This document shows positions 32,404-43,068 of a DNA stretch of 64,000 bases, piece by piece. The first letter of the stretch is position 1, and every line of letters starts with the position of its first letter. The notes under the pieces are model-generated. The model searched no databases and was not told the origin of the DNA. It saw nothing but the letters and a program-made list of their open reading frames with translations. The stretch is taken from the NCBI GenBank assembly GCA_011109175.1, contig RDEW01000108.1, forward strand, positions 1 through 64,000, in the 5' to 3' direction. Position numbers and translations under genes: made by a program. This DNA is from Dicyema japonicum (lineage: Eukaryota; Dicyemida; Rhombozoa; Dicyemidae).

Positions 32404-33990
32404 CTAATCGGCGTACAGTAAGCTGGGGACATTGTTCTTGTGCTCTATATGTCTCATCATAACATAACCACAACATAACATTTTTTTATTAGAGACCAAG
32501 ACAAAGCGATAGTCATGGGGGATTACGCTATTAAAAATCATGCTGTGAGTCCTGGATTCTTTCGCAGTTTTACCCTCTTTAGCTTTACAGTATCTTCTGA
32601 ATGAACGTGTCATCCACTTTGTCTTCAGAAGAAAACCCTCAATCCGTTCTACTACCACGTTTCTTACTGTTTGATCAGGGTTTCCTCCTCATCTAGTGGT
32701 TCCTCACCCTATTTATGAAGGGCCACTTGATTGCCATCCTCCTCGTCTCGTCCAAAAGATTGATTATTCTTTCTCTTTTGGCGAAAAATACCATCCTTCA
32801 CATCCGTAGACGAGAGAGGGTAGAATAATTCTTTCAGAAATAAAGATAAACGTCTCCTTCAAATGAGTTTTTTAGAACAGAAATGCTTGGTAAGCTTTTT
32901 CATTTTGACACTTCAACAGAATCTCTTCTATATCCAAAGCAGACACTCAAATAACGCAAATGATCAACATTTCCGATACCACTCAGAGTGACTCCTGTAG
33001 AAAAAACTTTCTATAGAGTGAAATACGCATGGCTTTTGACTTTTCCATTGAGAAACTTAAGTCATGGGATTCACTCTACCAGAGAATAGCTTTCAAAAAT
33101 TCGTGTAATATTCCTCACACACCATCGGACTTTCGAGATGTTTGATATCAGTACGTCATCCGCGTAAATAATCACATTAGTTCTAGGATTCCTGGTAGCC
33201 GGAAAATCTCTTATAAATATATTAAATAGCAGAGGAACTCAAGACTGAGCTTGTGCACTCCCTCTTCTTAACAATCTCTTCGGAAGTAAATCCTCCACAT
33301 CTCACAAATGATCTTCTCCCTGTCAGAAGATTTCTTAACCAATCAAGTAAAAGTTTTGAATGATAAAACAGTGTGTCATGCCAAACATTATCGAAGGCCT
33401 TCGATATATCCAGACAGACGACACTCAGCTGATATTTGAAATTCCTGGTTCTCAATATCAGAGTTCAAGATGAAAAAACAATCTCCACATGATTTCCCTA
33501 GACGAAAACATTGTTTTGCTGAGAAAATTCCGTGATTTGATATACGTGTAAGTCTTTTATAAATCAGCCTCTACGTGATATTTGAAATTGAGTTTATTAG
33601 ACTAATAGGGATCCGTCTCGATTTTCCTTTTGGGATCATCCGAATAATGGAATCCTTCCAAGCTTGATACATATCCCATTGTGACTTGCTCCAAATAAGT
33701 AACAGAGGACCTCAAAAAGGCAATCCGGACCCTCCTTGAATAACTTAAGGCGTATCTCGTCCATTCCAGGAGCTTTATCTCTCACTCATAATATTTGTTT
33801 TATCCTTCTTAGTAATTATTCCATGCGCATGTCCCAAAATGTTCTTCCTGAATTTTCATACTTGAAAGAGATTCTTCGGTCACTAGATCCTTTGGATAAA
33901 TCCCTTGAATACTCTTTAGCATCTCCCGAAAGGGATTAGAAACATCCGCCTTGGTGACAACATTGCCATTGGATTTCTTCAAATTGCTGA
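32404..33990 (-). mobile_element. LINE-3 copy, RT and C-terminal part
   Basis: On the minus strand, from about 33,990: an RT entry with degenerate PGMDEIRLKLFKEG (33,770-33,725) and RPISLINSI (about 33,600), then SVVCLDISKAFDNVWHDTLF (33,435-33,370), LLDWLRNLLTGRRSFV and a YADDVLISNISKV-like motif near 33,155-33,120, then the C-terminal region to about 32,404. Similar in order to the 17.8-21.6 kb element; the 5' half is missing. Confidence 0.75.
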
Positions 33991-34085
33991 ATTAACAGAG
34001 TCAGACGGTAATACAGCCCCAAACATATAGTAAAGGATTTTTGTCTATAATTTTACAAAAGGTGATTACAAATTTGATTTTCCTC
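33991..34085. other. Spacer
   Basis: Nothing recognised. Confidence 0.4.
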
Positions 34086-34486
34086 GAGTAGACTTAAATT
34101 CTCCTTATTATAAAATTATGAATAAAAAGATGGGAGTGCATCGACAAAGTATGAATTTAACATTGGAGTATTGTATTCAATTTATTAATACTTAAAAGGT
34201 TCGTATTCAGAAGGACTATGGAACTAATCCTTCACTACGTCTGCAAAGGTTTGAGCATCCCTACGGAGATGCTGTCACTAATGTTGCAGAATTGTCCCAC
34301 AATTTTGTCAATGTTAAAGATAGTGAGGGAATTGTGAAGAAGGTTCATCCATTAATGTTTCTCTCCCACATATCCGGGCAATTCTCAAAAACTCGGAAGA
34401 ACTTGGCATTTTCTATGAGACACTCTCAGGGATCGTCGCATCTCTTGTATAAAAGAGATGAAATGCGGAGAAAGTTTTATTAGGGC
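34086..34486 (+). CDS. Unidentified coding-like segment, probably the end of a host gene
   Basis: I do not recognise this protein. A plus-strand frame from about 34,199 to the stop at 34,481-34,483 has no interruption: DYGTNPSLRLQRF, EHPYGDAVTNVAELSHNFV, KVHPLMFLSHISGQFSKT and RKNLAFSMRHSQGSSHLLYK. Upstream (34,086-34,170) another frame reads DLNSPYYKIMNKKMGVHRQS. The join at 34,171-34,198 looks intron-like (starts GTATTC, ends AAAG). The sequence is unlike any LINE frame here and occurs once. It is the most gene-like unidentified segment in the window. Confidence 0.4.
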
Positions 34487-34639
34487 ATACTATTGCCACA
34501 AGTTTGACTTATTTTCTGTATTAAAAAATTTTGGACTAAAACATGACACAAACTTGTCGATGGGGAAGGGCTCTTCTTTACAATTACTTCAACACGTTCA
34601 ATTAAGATATACCCAGTTCTCAAGAGCGGAGTAGGACGC

Positions 34640-34930
34640 ATCCTTCTCTAAACATCCATATCCACCATTGTTGGAACACCTACAGTGGAGCAGAGAAGAA
34701 TTCTTTTTAAATGCTGGTCAGGCACTCCCGACTCAAGTGGATCCCATGACGCCTCTTAGGATTTGAAGAAAGCAAAGAGCATAAATCCAGATGTGGGAAT
34801 CAAACTGACACCACTTAATTTACTTAAAAACCAAAAATCGCCACTACTTTAGAAGGAAACGCCCACTAGGTGACTCTAACTTATTAGTGACCTTTCAGCT
34901 TTTCTCGATGTTCTCCCACACTAACCATCG
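34640..34930 (-). repeat. SINE with tRNA-like B box and the B/C central block
   Basis: On the minus strand: GTCAGTTTGATTCCCAC (B-box-like, about 34,785-34,801), a spacer, then AGGCGTCATGGGATCCACTT (34,739-34,758) and a CTCCACTGTAGGTGTTCCAA end. Parallel in structure to 8,812-9,035. Confidence 0.55.
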
Positions 34931-35023
34931 ACTAAAAATATTATTTTATAAAAGCCAATATTAATTTATAAAGTCAAAATTAATATAATTTGTGTGCCTT
35001 TTTTTATGATAAATTTATGCTTA

Positions 35024-36660
35024 GTTAGGATTTTTGGATCTAAAGCATTGATCAAAGTTACAAGATCCCTGAAATAACAAAACTGATTACCAATTTGGGA
35101 GTAATTGGAGGTGGAATACTTTTACTTTTAAGATCATCCCAATTTAAATCGAAAAAATCAATTTAAAAATTTCATGTTCATATCCCATGCACCCCATCCT
35201 TTTTTCAGGATTCCTGACTATAAACTTTACTAATATTTCCTTGGCTTGACTGCTGAGTTTTTGGTATTATGATTTTCTGGTGCATAATGTTGGAGATAGT
35301 TCCTCCTCATATCACCGTCAAATGGAGCTGTCCCACCAAAATTCGTATGCGAGAACTCCGAATTCCCATAGTCGACGGAAAGTCATAAGGCTGTCTGATA
35401 AGTGTCTGCATAACACCAAATGTGGTACCTCGGGAGAAATGTAGTCTGGAGTCCACAAAATGTAGTTTTCACTCCCAGCATCCTTCTTGGACATCCAAAG
35501 TCAACTAACTTAACATATCCTTCACTGTCCATCATCAAATTCTCTAGTTTCAGATCCCTGAATAAATATTCACGAAAACCTGTTAATTATGTTCATTTTG
35601 TGAAGAAATACAGGACCTATTACGACCTGCCCCAAATAGAAAACCGCCATAGTTTCCGTAAAAACACCACGTTTTTGAAAGTAGAACATCATGTCACCAC
35701 CAGAATAATATCCATCATTAAAAAGCACATCCCTATATTATGCTCATATTAGAGTACTTTGTCTTGAAAGGAACATACTAACCTTCCAAGGAAGGTACAC
35801 TCATTCCCCAACAGTAAACAGTCCCTTTCAGCAATGAGGACTCGTAGTCTTCGTTCTCATCAATTATGTGCTTCTTTATAGCTTTAATAGCCACTTGGCT
35901 TTCGGACGCTTTCTTTGTACCCAAAAAGACCTTCCCGAAACTCCTCTCTTCAAGAACCTACCCTTAGAACTACGAGTACTAATTTCAAATCAAAATTATC
36001 CAAAGTTATAACATTGGAGGGGGAAACAACGTTGGACATCTAAAACCATTAGAACGTGTTGTACAGATTTCCTAATAGTGCTTACGTCGGTCGATAGTCC
36101 TATTATTCTCATGGTTTGCGCTAGATATTTCACGCTTATTCCGCAGTGATTGGGGATGTACTCTGCAACTTTTGTGAATGTTCATTTTACAATCTAAGAT
36201 CATATTTTCAGTTACTTGTGTCGGAGTCCTTGCTTAAATAATCCATAAAGAAGAGATCTACAATGTTTGCACGTGGTTGTGGTCTTATAGTTATATATTT
36301 CAAAATTGTGGGTACGTCTTTTTAATCCATTGCCAATAGGACTCTTAAATCAATATTCCATAATACTGCCTGAGAACAGCTAACCACGCTAATTGGTAAC
36401 ATTTGCATGAGTGACCATTGCACAGACTAAGATAATACAATTTTACTACATTGGCATTGATATCCTGTTTTTTGGTTATTCCCTTTAAATAATCACAATC
36501 ATTGCCATATAAATTCCTTGCACACTGAACAGAATGTAGGCTGTCGGAAGTATGTCATCATGAATCTGTGGTTGTTGAAAAACATAACTTTCCGTTTAAA
36601 TGCCCGTCCAATGGTAAAGCCTTTCCTTTTTACTGATGCCGTGGTATTTTTATCGACCAA
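35024..36660 (-). CDS. PRKC: Novel-type protein kinase C with tandem C1 domains
   Basis: A diacylglycerol-responsive Ser/Thr kinase of the AGC group, acting in the cytosol and at membranes. Order on the minus strand: basic pseudosubstrate-like [15 protein letters not shown] (36,640-36,600); C1A with [20 protein letters not shown] (36,590-36,510); C1B with [26 protein letters not shown] and KMNIHKSC (36,340-36,165); [14 protein letters not shown]; then the kinase: [17 protein letters not shown] (catalytic Lys), [71 protein letters not shown], and the C-tail through NFDQCF to a stop near 35,024. At least seven 22-25-nt introns interrupt it. The glycine loop is degraded to EERSFG. About ten one-base losses break the frame, so it may be a recent pseudogene or suffer from sequence errors. 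Confidence 0.8.
35069..35090 (-). other. 22-nt intron, PKC gene
   Basis: GTAA..CAG; lies between PPPITPKL and the final NFDQCF exon. Confidence 0.7.
35406..35428 (-). other. 23-nt intron, PKC gene
   Basis: GTAC..CAG, directly after the SPE codons; the next exon resumes the PYDF block. Confidence 0.75.
35558..35579 (-). other. 22-nt intron, PKC gene
   Basis: GTTT..CAG; splits an Arg codon so that removal gives [14 protein letters not shown] exactly, the catalytic-loop motif. It is the clearest intron in the window. Confidence 0.9.
35733..35757 (-). other. 25-nt intron, PKC gene
   Basis: GTAC..TAG between CSFQDK and the hinge segment LMMDYYSGG. Confidence 0.7.
35958..35979 (-). other. 22-nt intron, PKC gene
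   Basis: GTAC..TAG; removal joins DNFDLKL to [13 protein letters not shown] in frame, the N-terminal start of the kinase lobe. Confidence 0.9.
36194..36215 (-). other. 22-nt intron, PKC gene
   Basis: GTAA..TAG inside C1B, between FKQGLR and KMNIHKSC. Confidence 0.75.
36427..36449 (-). other. 23-nt intron, PKC gene
   Basis: GTAG..TAG inside C1A after GYQCQ. A further 22-23-nt gap at 36,483-36,504 after KEFIW would be a GC..AG intron if one G was lost. Confidence 0.65.
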
Positions 36661-36790
36661 GAGTGGGTCGTAAGTTACGCCCAGTATCTTGACCGAGTTG
36701 GTCGTGGGGAATGAGTTTCCATTTATGGTTACACATGGAGCGGAGTTTGTCAATCTTCTGTTGTGAAAATTGTTGTAATACATTATAATT
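36655..36790 (-). mobile_element. LINE-1 RT fragment fused in frame to the PKC 5' end
   Basis: The 94-codon open frame 36,783-36,499 starts with APCVTINGNSFPTTNSVKIL and GVTYDPLL, a post-RT LINE-1 motif (compare QKILGVTLD at 5,607), and passes without a stop into the PKC pseudosubstrate and C1A. Confidence 0.6.
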
Positions 36791-37379
36791 ATGCGTATTC
36801 AGAATATTTATGACCGCAATTAATCGTTTAGTTAAGTATATATTATTTTATTTTTTATTTCAATAAATTTATACATCTTTATTCCCCCCATTATGACTCA
36901 TTCAGCGCTGGCGACTACTTGGGCACATTCTTCCATGGATATGGTGAGCCATGTAACCTCATTATGGAGGGTTTTTCAATCAAAATGTGACTGGGGACTT
37001 TCGTAGACGGCAGAGAACTACTCTTCCTCTCTGTCTGGGTAATATTATCTCATATTGGTGGGAAATTGAGAAGTGGTTGACCTGATGAACTGCGAAGGCG
37101 AGTGAGGAAGAAAGTTTCATAGAGGAAACTGGTAGAACGGATTGGGAAAAATGCGACACAAGCGGAACTCCAAGTATTCATATGCTTATGGGTAACGTGG
37201 AGTTACTAACTAACTATTCGTGGATTATTGAGATAATATCAGTGCGACGTCATCTCAATGGAAGGAAAATGTCCTTCTCTTGAGGAAGTGAGGAGTTGAG
37301 GTTCTTTTGTCGTTATGAAATGAACAAATTTCAATATGGGCGTGGCAATGAATACACGTCATTTGGTTCTTACAGAGGA
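36791..37379. other. No gene recognised
   Basis: A minus-strand NEVTWLTISMEECAQVVAS piece (about 36,995-36,935) may be another exon, but I cannot place it. AT-rich near 36,840. Confidence 0.3.
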
Positions 37380-37800
37380 GTCCTTCATAAAGTATTGAAG
37401 ATGAGACTTAAAAAAGTAATTTGCTCTGTCACCATGTTCAAATAGCTGCGATCTTCTCGGCATATGACCAAAAGATTGATAGTCTCCACGAGGCTCTGTA
37501 TAAGAAATGCATGGCTCGATGTAGTGCTTGGTTTCTGATTCCAATCTCTAATATTCTTGAGAGACATTTCAGTAGATTGATCTCACATTTACACTTTAAC
37601 GTATAAGGAAAAGCACATGTGCATGCCAAAAGTTACCATCAAAAATTTTTTAGATTTGTTGTAGGAAATTTTGGCAATTTGATTGTCTGTAACCGTCTCT
37701 TGTCTGAAGTGAGGAAAGTTGTAACAGATTTTTCGGTAGATCAATTCGGTCCAGGTATTGTTGCATTTTCCATGCGGCATTCTGTATGTCCCCATCGCAT
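37380..37800 (-). mobile_element. LINE-1 C-terminal fragment
   Basis: The minus-strand frames KKFLMVTFGMHMCFSLYVKV and KCEINLLKCLSRILEIGIR and then YRASWRLSIFWSYAEKI match the KRINELKCLSRI, CASWGPSLSWTNTKKI stretch at 5,670-5,840. Confidence 0.6.
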
Positions 37801-38154
37801 TAGACCATGACCCATGTCATAAGTTAGTATAATATTATTTCATCGGTATAAAAAGGTCGGCCAGAAATAAGCCGAATAAAGACCCTTTTGGGGACACTAT
37901 TAAATAAAAGACACAAGTTGAATCTACAACAATTCTCGATTGGAAGATATTCTGCTTAATATTGTTTCTTGACAGCGAATCAAAAATCTTAACTTTCAAT
38001 TGAACCGGAAAAAACACTTCATATCCAGAATAAAAAAATCATGTTATCCCGGCCTCCCTCAGCAATTGGACTTGAAGGAAATATCGTAAATGGAGAACTT
38101 ATCTGTATGGTTGTTTACTAATGGTCCTTTTGGGATATGATTTAGTATTATTTA
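37801..38154. other. No gene recognised
   Basis: Nothing supportable. Confidence 0.4.
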
Positions 38155-38310
38155 TGGTGCCACCAGAGATGGTGAACCACATGATGCACGCTAACAATTT
38201 AAGCTCCCTGGTGACAAAAGGGACAAGGAAGAACAGAATAGACAATCTTCAATTCAGGTAGCCACACAGCACCACACTAACTTTGGAGCCACCGGTGTTT
38301 TTTTGGTTCA
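38155..38310 (-). repeat. SINE-like repeat (D type)
   Basis: The minus strand begins GTGGTGCTGTGTGGCTAC and contains GTGGTTCACCATCTCTGGTG. The distal part recurs at 40,440-40,520 and, weakly, at 44,920. The head words are those of SINE-B/C but the centre differs. Confidence 0.5.
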
Positions 38311-38334
38311 ATCAATTTAAAAAAATAAATTAAA

Positions 38335-38575
38335 ATTATTCCAAAAGGGTAACCAAACTAACTAAATCGTTGAACCTGACTCGTTCCTGCATTCCAGAAC
38401 TTGTCTCCAGGTAAAGACATTGTCACCAGGGAACAAATAGCTGATCCTCTTGATGCCAGCAAGGCATTGGGCGTCTCCCCAGTTAGGTATATCCAATGAC
38501 ACCATAGGAAGGAAAATAGTTTTGACCAACTAGCCACATATAACTATATGGCGCCACTTGGCTAAATTTTCTAAA
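38335..38575 (-). repeat. SINE-C copy
   Basis: Complete SINE-C on the minus strand, about 80% like the 27.8 kb copy by eye. Confidence 0.75.
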
Positions 38576-38699
38576 AATTAAACAAATAAATATAACGTCC
38601 ATTTTAGGATAGGATGGCCCACATCAAATAACAATAAATAATAATCAAATATGAACATTAAATTATTTATTTTGAATTAGTAAAATAAAAACACTCAAA
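38576..38699. other. AT-rich spacer
   Basis: Nothing recognised. Confidence 0.5.
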
Positions 38700-38955
38700 T
38701 TGAATTTACTGGTGTTAACTATAGTGTTCTTGCATGTGGTTACTTGGTTGAAATATTTGTTTGTTTCTTATGTTTCTCTTTTTCCTTTTTGGCGTCATGT
38801 GATCCACATGTCTCAGGTACGGCCCAGTGCCTGAATAGGACATAATTGGATCATTTCTCTCCCATTGGATGGACTCTGGTTCTGTGACAGTGGGAACTGG
38901 ATGCACTTAGTTGGTAACTTTTTTCTCGGTGTATTCGAGGTTATTAATAATAATT
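38700..38955 (+). repeat. SINE-B copy, shortened
   Basis: The central block TTGGCGTCATGTGATCCACA (38,789-38,808) and tail TTTTTTCTCGGTGTATTCGA with GGTTATTAATAATAATTAA are present; the middle is shorter than in other SINE-B copies. Confidence 0.7.
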
Positions 38956-39439
38956 AACATTCAACAGTAAAAACCCGTATAAGATATACATTCATAATCA
39001 TTTCCTAATCATGGCTCTATTCCGAGCAACAACCTGATAAAAAGGGTTCATCTACGATTTATAAACCACCCCTTCTAACAACCTACGTACGTTAACTTGA
39101 TTATGTAAAAGATGCTCTTTGTTTTTTGCAACTTCTCAGAGTTGACAGCAAATTACTTTTTTGAATGTAGTACGCTGTTTGTCTACCATGCCTAAGTGAC
39201 CGATCCATGGAGCAACCGTCATTTGCTGGTTTACTTATTAATTGCTGGTCTCCTATAGGTTAGTTGGTCGGGGTTACTTAACTAATTATAATCATAATAT
39301 AACGCTACAAGGTCGCTGAGAGATAACCTGAACTGAACTAGAAAAAATAGAACAAGCAACTGCAAACCATCATTGGAGAGTAGTGGTCGAGTAAGACTCC
39401 AATTAAAAGATTTATTTCCTTCCACAAGGTCAGGAAATT
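38956..39439. other. No gene recognised
   Basis: Nothing supportable. Confidence 0.4.
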
Positions 39440-39580
39440 GTCTAAGATACACACAAGAAAAAGGAAAAAAAGAAGTTCATTCCTTGGTTTTACGATTAGT
39501 TAAAATTAACTGTTTTTTACTTAAATAAAGTGTGTGTCCTGCTATGCGGAGCTATAAATACTATGGCTCTCGTGAAAAGG
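39440..39580 (+). repeat. SINE-A 3' part
   Basis: Plus-strand SINE-A body from ACACACAAGAAAAAGG to AATAAAGTGTGTGTCCTGC, sharing the distal end of the 13.2 kb copy. Confidence 0.65.
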
Positions 39581-39589
39581 CTATTAAAA

Positions 39590-39870
39590 AACAAAAAAAT
39601 AGTGACTCTGGCGAAATGGCAGATCTTTGGACATGTCCTATGAGCTTCGGAAATGGGACTAGCTAATCAGGCCATGGAATCATACTTGCCTATATTAAAC
39701 AAAACAACGTATCAAGGTCGGCAAATAACTCATGTGCATAAAAAAGAAAGCTAAAATTGGGAGAGGATCTGAGGCCGGTTGCGAGAAACAAGGGAGGATG
39801 GAAACGACTCACAGCGCGTATCCTGAGATCCATGGAAGAAGTGGAATTTCAAATTAATTAACTTTTTCTG
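39590..39870 (+). mobile_element. LINE-2 3' coding end
   Basis: Reads LAKWQIFGHVL, YQGRQITHVHKK, LKLGEDLRPVARNKGGWKRL and TARILRSMEEVEFQ. This matches the C-terminus of the 57-58 kb copy (RWRLFRHILHM, DDLDELR, LRIVLNAMKL). Confidence 0.6.
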
Positions 39871-39899
39871 GTTCCGCGTTCATTGCTATTTATAACAAT

Positions 39900-39965
39900 A
39901 GGTACAGTAAAAACTCTCGAATCCGCCAAATTTGGGACATATGTGCGGAATTAGGGATAATCAAT
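39900..39965 (+). repeat. pogo/Tigger-like terminal sequence
   Basis: TACAGTAAAAACTCTCGAAT then CCGCCAAATTTGGG and GCGGAATTAGGGATAAT. It begins TA-CAGT and resembles the inverted termini of pogo-type elements (CAGT(A)AAACCTCG..TCCG). Its partner end was not identified with certainty. Confidence 0.45.
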
Positions 39966-40439
39966 AGGAATAAAATTAATTATTTTTGAGGATTCTTTTA
40001 TTTTCAAACAAGACAATTAACATATTTTTCTTTACCTACATCAGTTTCGTCGACAATAAAATAATGTTCTCATTTGAAAATTGTTTCAATAATTTTAGAA
40101 ACCATCCTTCAGTTAGAAGCTCTACAATATCACGGCGTCTGTTTTCCGAAGGAATAGGATGATCATATTTATATAAAAATTTACAGTTGCAGGATTTCGT
40201 AGCTTAAAATCGGTATTATTTTAGGATAAATTCTTGAGCTAGATCATTAGCAGAAACAATCAGGAGTAGAGTCATTTTTAATATAATTATGCAATTTATT
40301 GTTCGTATTTGAGTCTGCCTGTGTTTTTCTACAAACCATTGCTTCTTCAGAGATCGAATTCCCATCTTCAGATATGAGGCTACTCATAAGATTCTCAAAA
40401 TGATCCACGAATTTATTAATGATCTTTTTGGATATAATT
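39966..40439. other. Possible pogo-like interior, not resolved
   Basis: The minus strand has short pieces (HPIPSENRRRDIVELLTEGW; VDHFENLMSSLISEDGNSIS) compatible with a decayed transposase, but no catalytic motif. Confidence 0.25.
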
Positions 40440-40520
40440 TATATATGGCGCCACAAGAGATGGTGAACCACATGACACTCGCTAACAATTCAAGCTCCCT
40501 GGGACCACATGCTTATGGGT
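40440..40520 (-). repeat. SINE-like repeat (D type), fragment
   Basis: GCGCCACAAGAGATGGTGAA and CTCGCTAACAATTCAAGCTC repeat the 38.16-38.21 kb sequence. Confidence 0.5.
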
Positions 40521-41050
40521 AACGTGGGAGAATTTTATCAAGTTCTGTAGCATTTTACGCTAAAATTGATAGAATTGAAACTTCCCTATCTATCTTTATG
40601 GCAAATTCGGACAATCGAATTCGTCACTGTTCCATATTAACGATACGTATCCACCTTCCTTCCACGCCAGATCTATCGTGAACGTCGGTTTTGGCTTTTA
40701 CTTTCCTGACTGCCACAAATTTCCTTCGATAAGGAATTGTAGATAAATAAATGATCAGCATAGAGTCTATGAGTTATAACCGCATCAATGTGTCACATCT
40801 TAAAAAGGGGACACTTTGTAAATCAACAAATAACCATTACAGTTTTATTAGAGATTAATGTGAGTAATCATTATTAAACAAGTAACTTTATTGTAACACA
40901 ATCATACATCGTCACCTGAATGGATCGAAGCCACACATGTGCCTTGTCGTACAAATCTCTAGAATCAGGAAATTAACTTAATTTTTTAAAGAACGGCTAT
41001 GTTTATTAATATAGAAGAGATGTTATTACTTCTTTGGTTGTGGTGAGTCC
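40521..41050. other. No gene recognised
   Basis: Nothing supportable. Confidence 0.4.
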
Positions 41051-42330
41051 CTGTAGACCAGTGGTTCCCAACCTCTTCTTCCACATACAATAGGTTCGCG
41101 CGTTTTTTATCCTTTATATTTGTTAATGCAGAAAATCCACTTTCACAGAGATAAGTCGTTTAAAACTAAACCAAAACTCTTAAAACTGTTTGCCAGAATA
41201 GGATATTCTTTTTTTTACAATCAGCCAAAAAGAATCAATATCAATCTGTAAAATTTCATTTTTAACGTTCTGTCACTTGAAACAAACGCAAGTTCTTCTT
41301 CCTCTTTCAATGATAGCTCGTTTCCAGTTATTTCGTAATCAGCGAAAGGATTCCTTCCAATCATAGAGTTGATATGGAAAATAAATATTCGTACATGAAG
41401 AAAACAATGCATATGAATAATTTTCGGATTCTTATTTTTCGCAATAGAAACAAAGCCTTTAAGCCAGTCATTGCTGGAGACCATCATTGCAGAATACCAC
41501 ACATGATTCCAATCCAACTTTATATCCTCAAAATATGAATTTATAAGATTGAAAATGTCATATCCCTTTGTTGTTTCGAGAAACTCTTGCAGCAAAAAAT
41601 CTTCAACAATAGATTCATCGTTCATATATCGAACGAAAACAAGGAGTTGCATTCTTCCTGTAATATCTGAACTTTCATCCACTTGAAGCGCCAAAAAACA
41701 CAGATTTTTTATTCGCAATGTCATCAGACATATCCTTGATGTGCCTGCTCACAGAATTATTAGAAATAGGAATTAAGTCAAGCTCAGTGGCAACTATTTC
41801 TACGAACATTATCATCACTACATCTTTGCATTTAGGCAAATAACAGTTTCGACGTGAATATGCAATTTCATATTTTTAGCTGGCAATCTCAGTAACAGCG
41901 TTACTAACATGCTGTGCTTTGTTTATTTTGAATTTTTTGTAAAACAGGATGCTTTAACTTTATTCTGGTCCAATTTCCGCATAAAATATTCTTTTTTTCT
42001 TTGAATGTTGCGGGTGTTTGGTTGAGAAATAACGTCTAAGTTTCGTTGGAGACATAGCACTTTTCGCAAGTTTTTCACGGCAAACAACACAAGGTAGTAG
42101 AGGGCAATTAATGTCCCCAGTCCATGTGAAACAAAAGGCAATATAACTTTCTCGATACGACCGAACTTTAAGATATGCACTGTCACAAGACTCCATTTAG
42201 ACACGCGCAAATAAAAATTAATTCGTTTTGAAAAATTATTCTTTTAAAAAAAAATGAAAAATTTTTTGGAACTTCGCGGAACCCCTAGATTATTTCGCGG
42301 GAACCCAGGTTGGAAACCTCTGCTGTAGAC
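41051..42330 (-). mobile_element. hAT element (ZBED5 type), internally deleted, with 8-bp duplication
   Basis: The element spans 41,059-42,322, flanked by CTGTAGAC at 41,051-41,058 and 42,323-42,330. Ends: CAGTGGTTCCCAACCT and, from the other end, CAGAGGTTTCCAACCT. The minus strand encodes a BED-like N-terminus (FCFTWTGDINCPLLPCVVC, KLAKSAMSPTKLRRYFSTKH; 42,140-41,990) and the catalytic part (LCFLALQVDESSDITGRMQL, FVRYMNDESIVEDFLLQ, LDWNHVWYSAMM, HMHCFLHVRIF; 41,724-41,350). The DGAPSM block is degraded and the C-terminal dimerisation domain is absent, so it is about half the usual length and non-autonomous. Confidence 0.9.
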
Positions 42331-42582
42331 AATCAGGCACAGCAGTGAGGTATCACTAGATAAAGACGTTTCTCATCTATTAGGGACCATCGTAGATGCA
42401 TGTAACTTTTAGCCGGAATAGATAACTGTAAGATTTGAAACGAAAAGCATCTGAGCACTTATGACAATGCGAAAATATAACAAAAAATAAAAAATTTCAA
42501 AAGAAAAACCACAATATTAATAAACGTTACATAAAATTTAAATTTTACTTATTAAATAATTAACAAAATTAAAAATCATTGT
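42331..42582. other. AT-rich spacer
   Basis: Nothing recognised. Confidence 0.5.
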
Positions 42583-43068
42583 ATACAAATGACATTGGTT
42601 AAGGTGGTGACGACGCCTTTATTGCACTATGCCTTATTCGTATTCCTTACCGACTTCTCCGTTCACTCTGGGATCTTTCAATTGCAGAGGACTTAAACAA
42701 CCTTACAAGAAACACCAACTGTATGTGATCTAACCAAATACGACTGTGCTCTGTCTGTCTACAAGAGACAAAAACGACCGTACAATTTACAGAACTGTTT
42801 AGAAAATTCCACATTTTTACCCTATCATCGGCCTGCCGACATTATGGTCTCGCAGTCCATCAGGACCTGATTCACTGTGCGTACAAGAGGTGTGGGGATC
42901 ATCTAATATTATAATGGAAATGCGGACTACCTAAGAGTTCTAGTGCGCAACGGAGGATCATGGTCGGCTGACAGAGAGGATGATTAGGGAATACGGCACA
43001 AGGAAACTTAACTAATTTTATGTTTTCTCAGGAGTGCTTTTTAATAATAATAATAATACAAATGACAT
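42583..43068 (+). mobile_element. LINE-2 copy, internally deleted, with target duplication
   Basis: A 13-bp direct repeat ATACAAATGACAT lies at 42,583-42,595 and 43,056-43,068. The insert begins TGGTTAAGGTGGTGACG (the LINE-2 5' end), has an endonuclease start (LGSFNCRGLKQPYKKHQLYV near 42,670) and ends AGTGCTTTT(TAA)n. The 5' and 3' ends flank almost nothing else, so this is a 460-bp deletion derivative that was mobilised. Confidence 0.7.
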
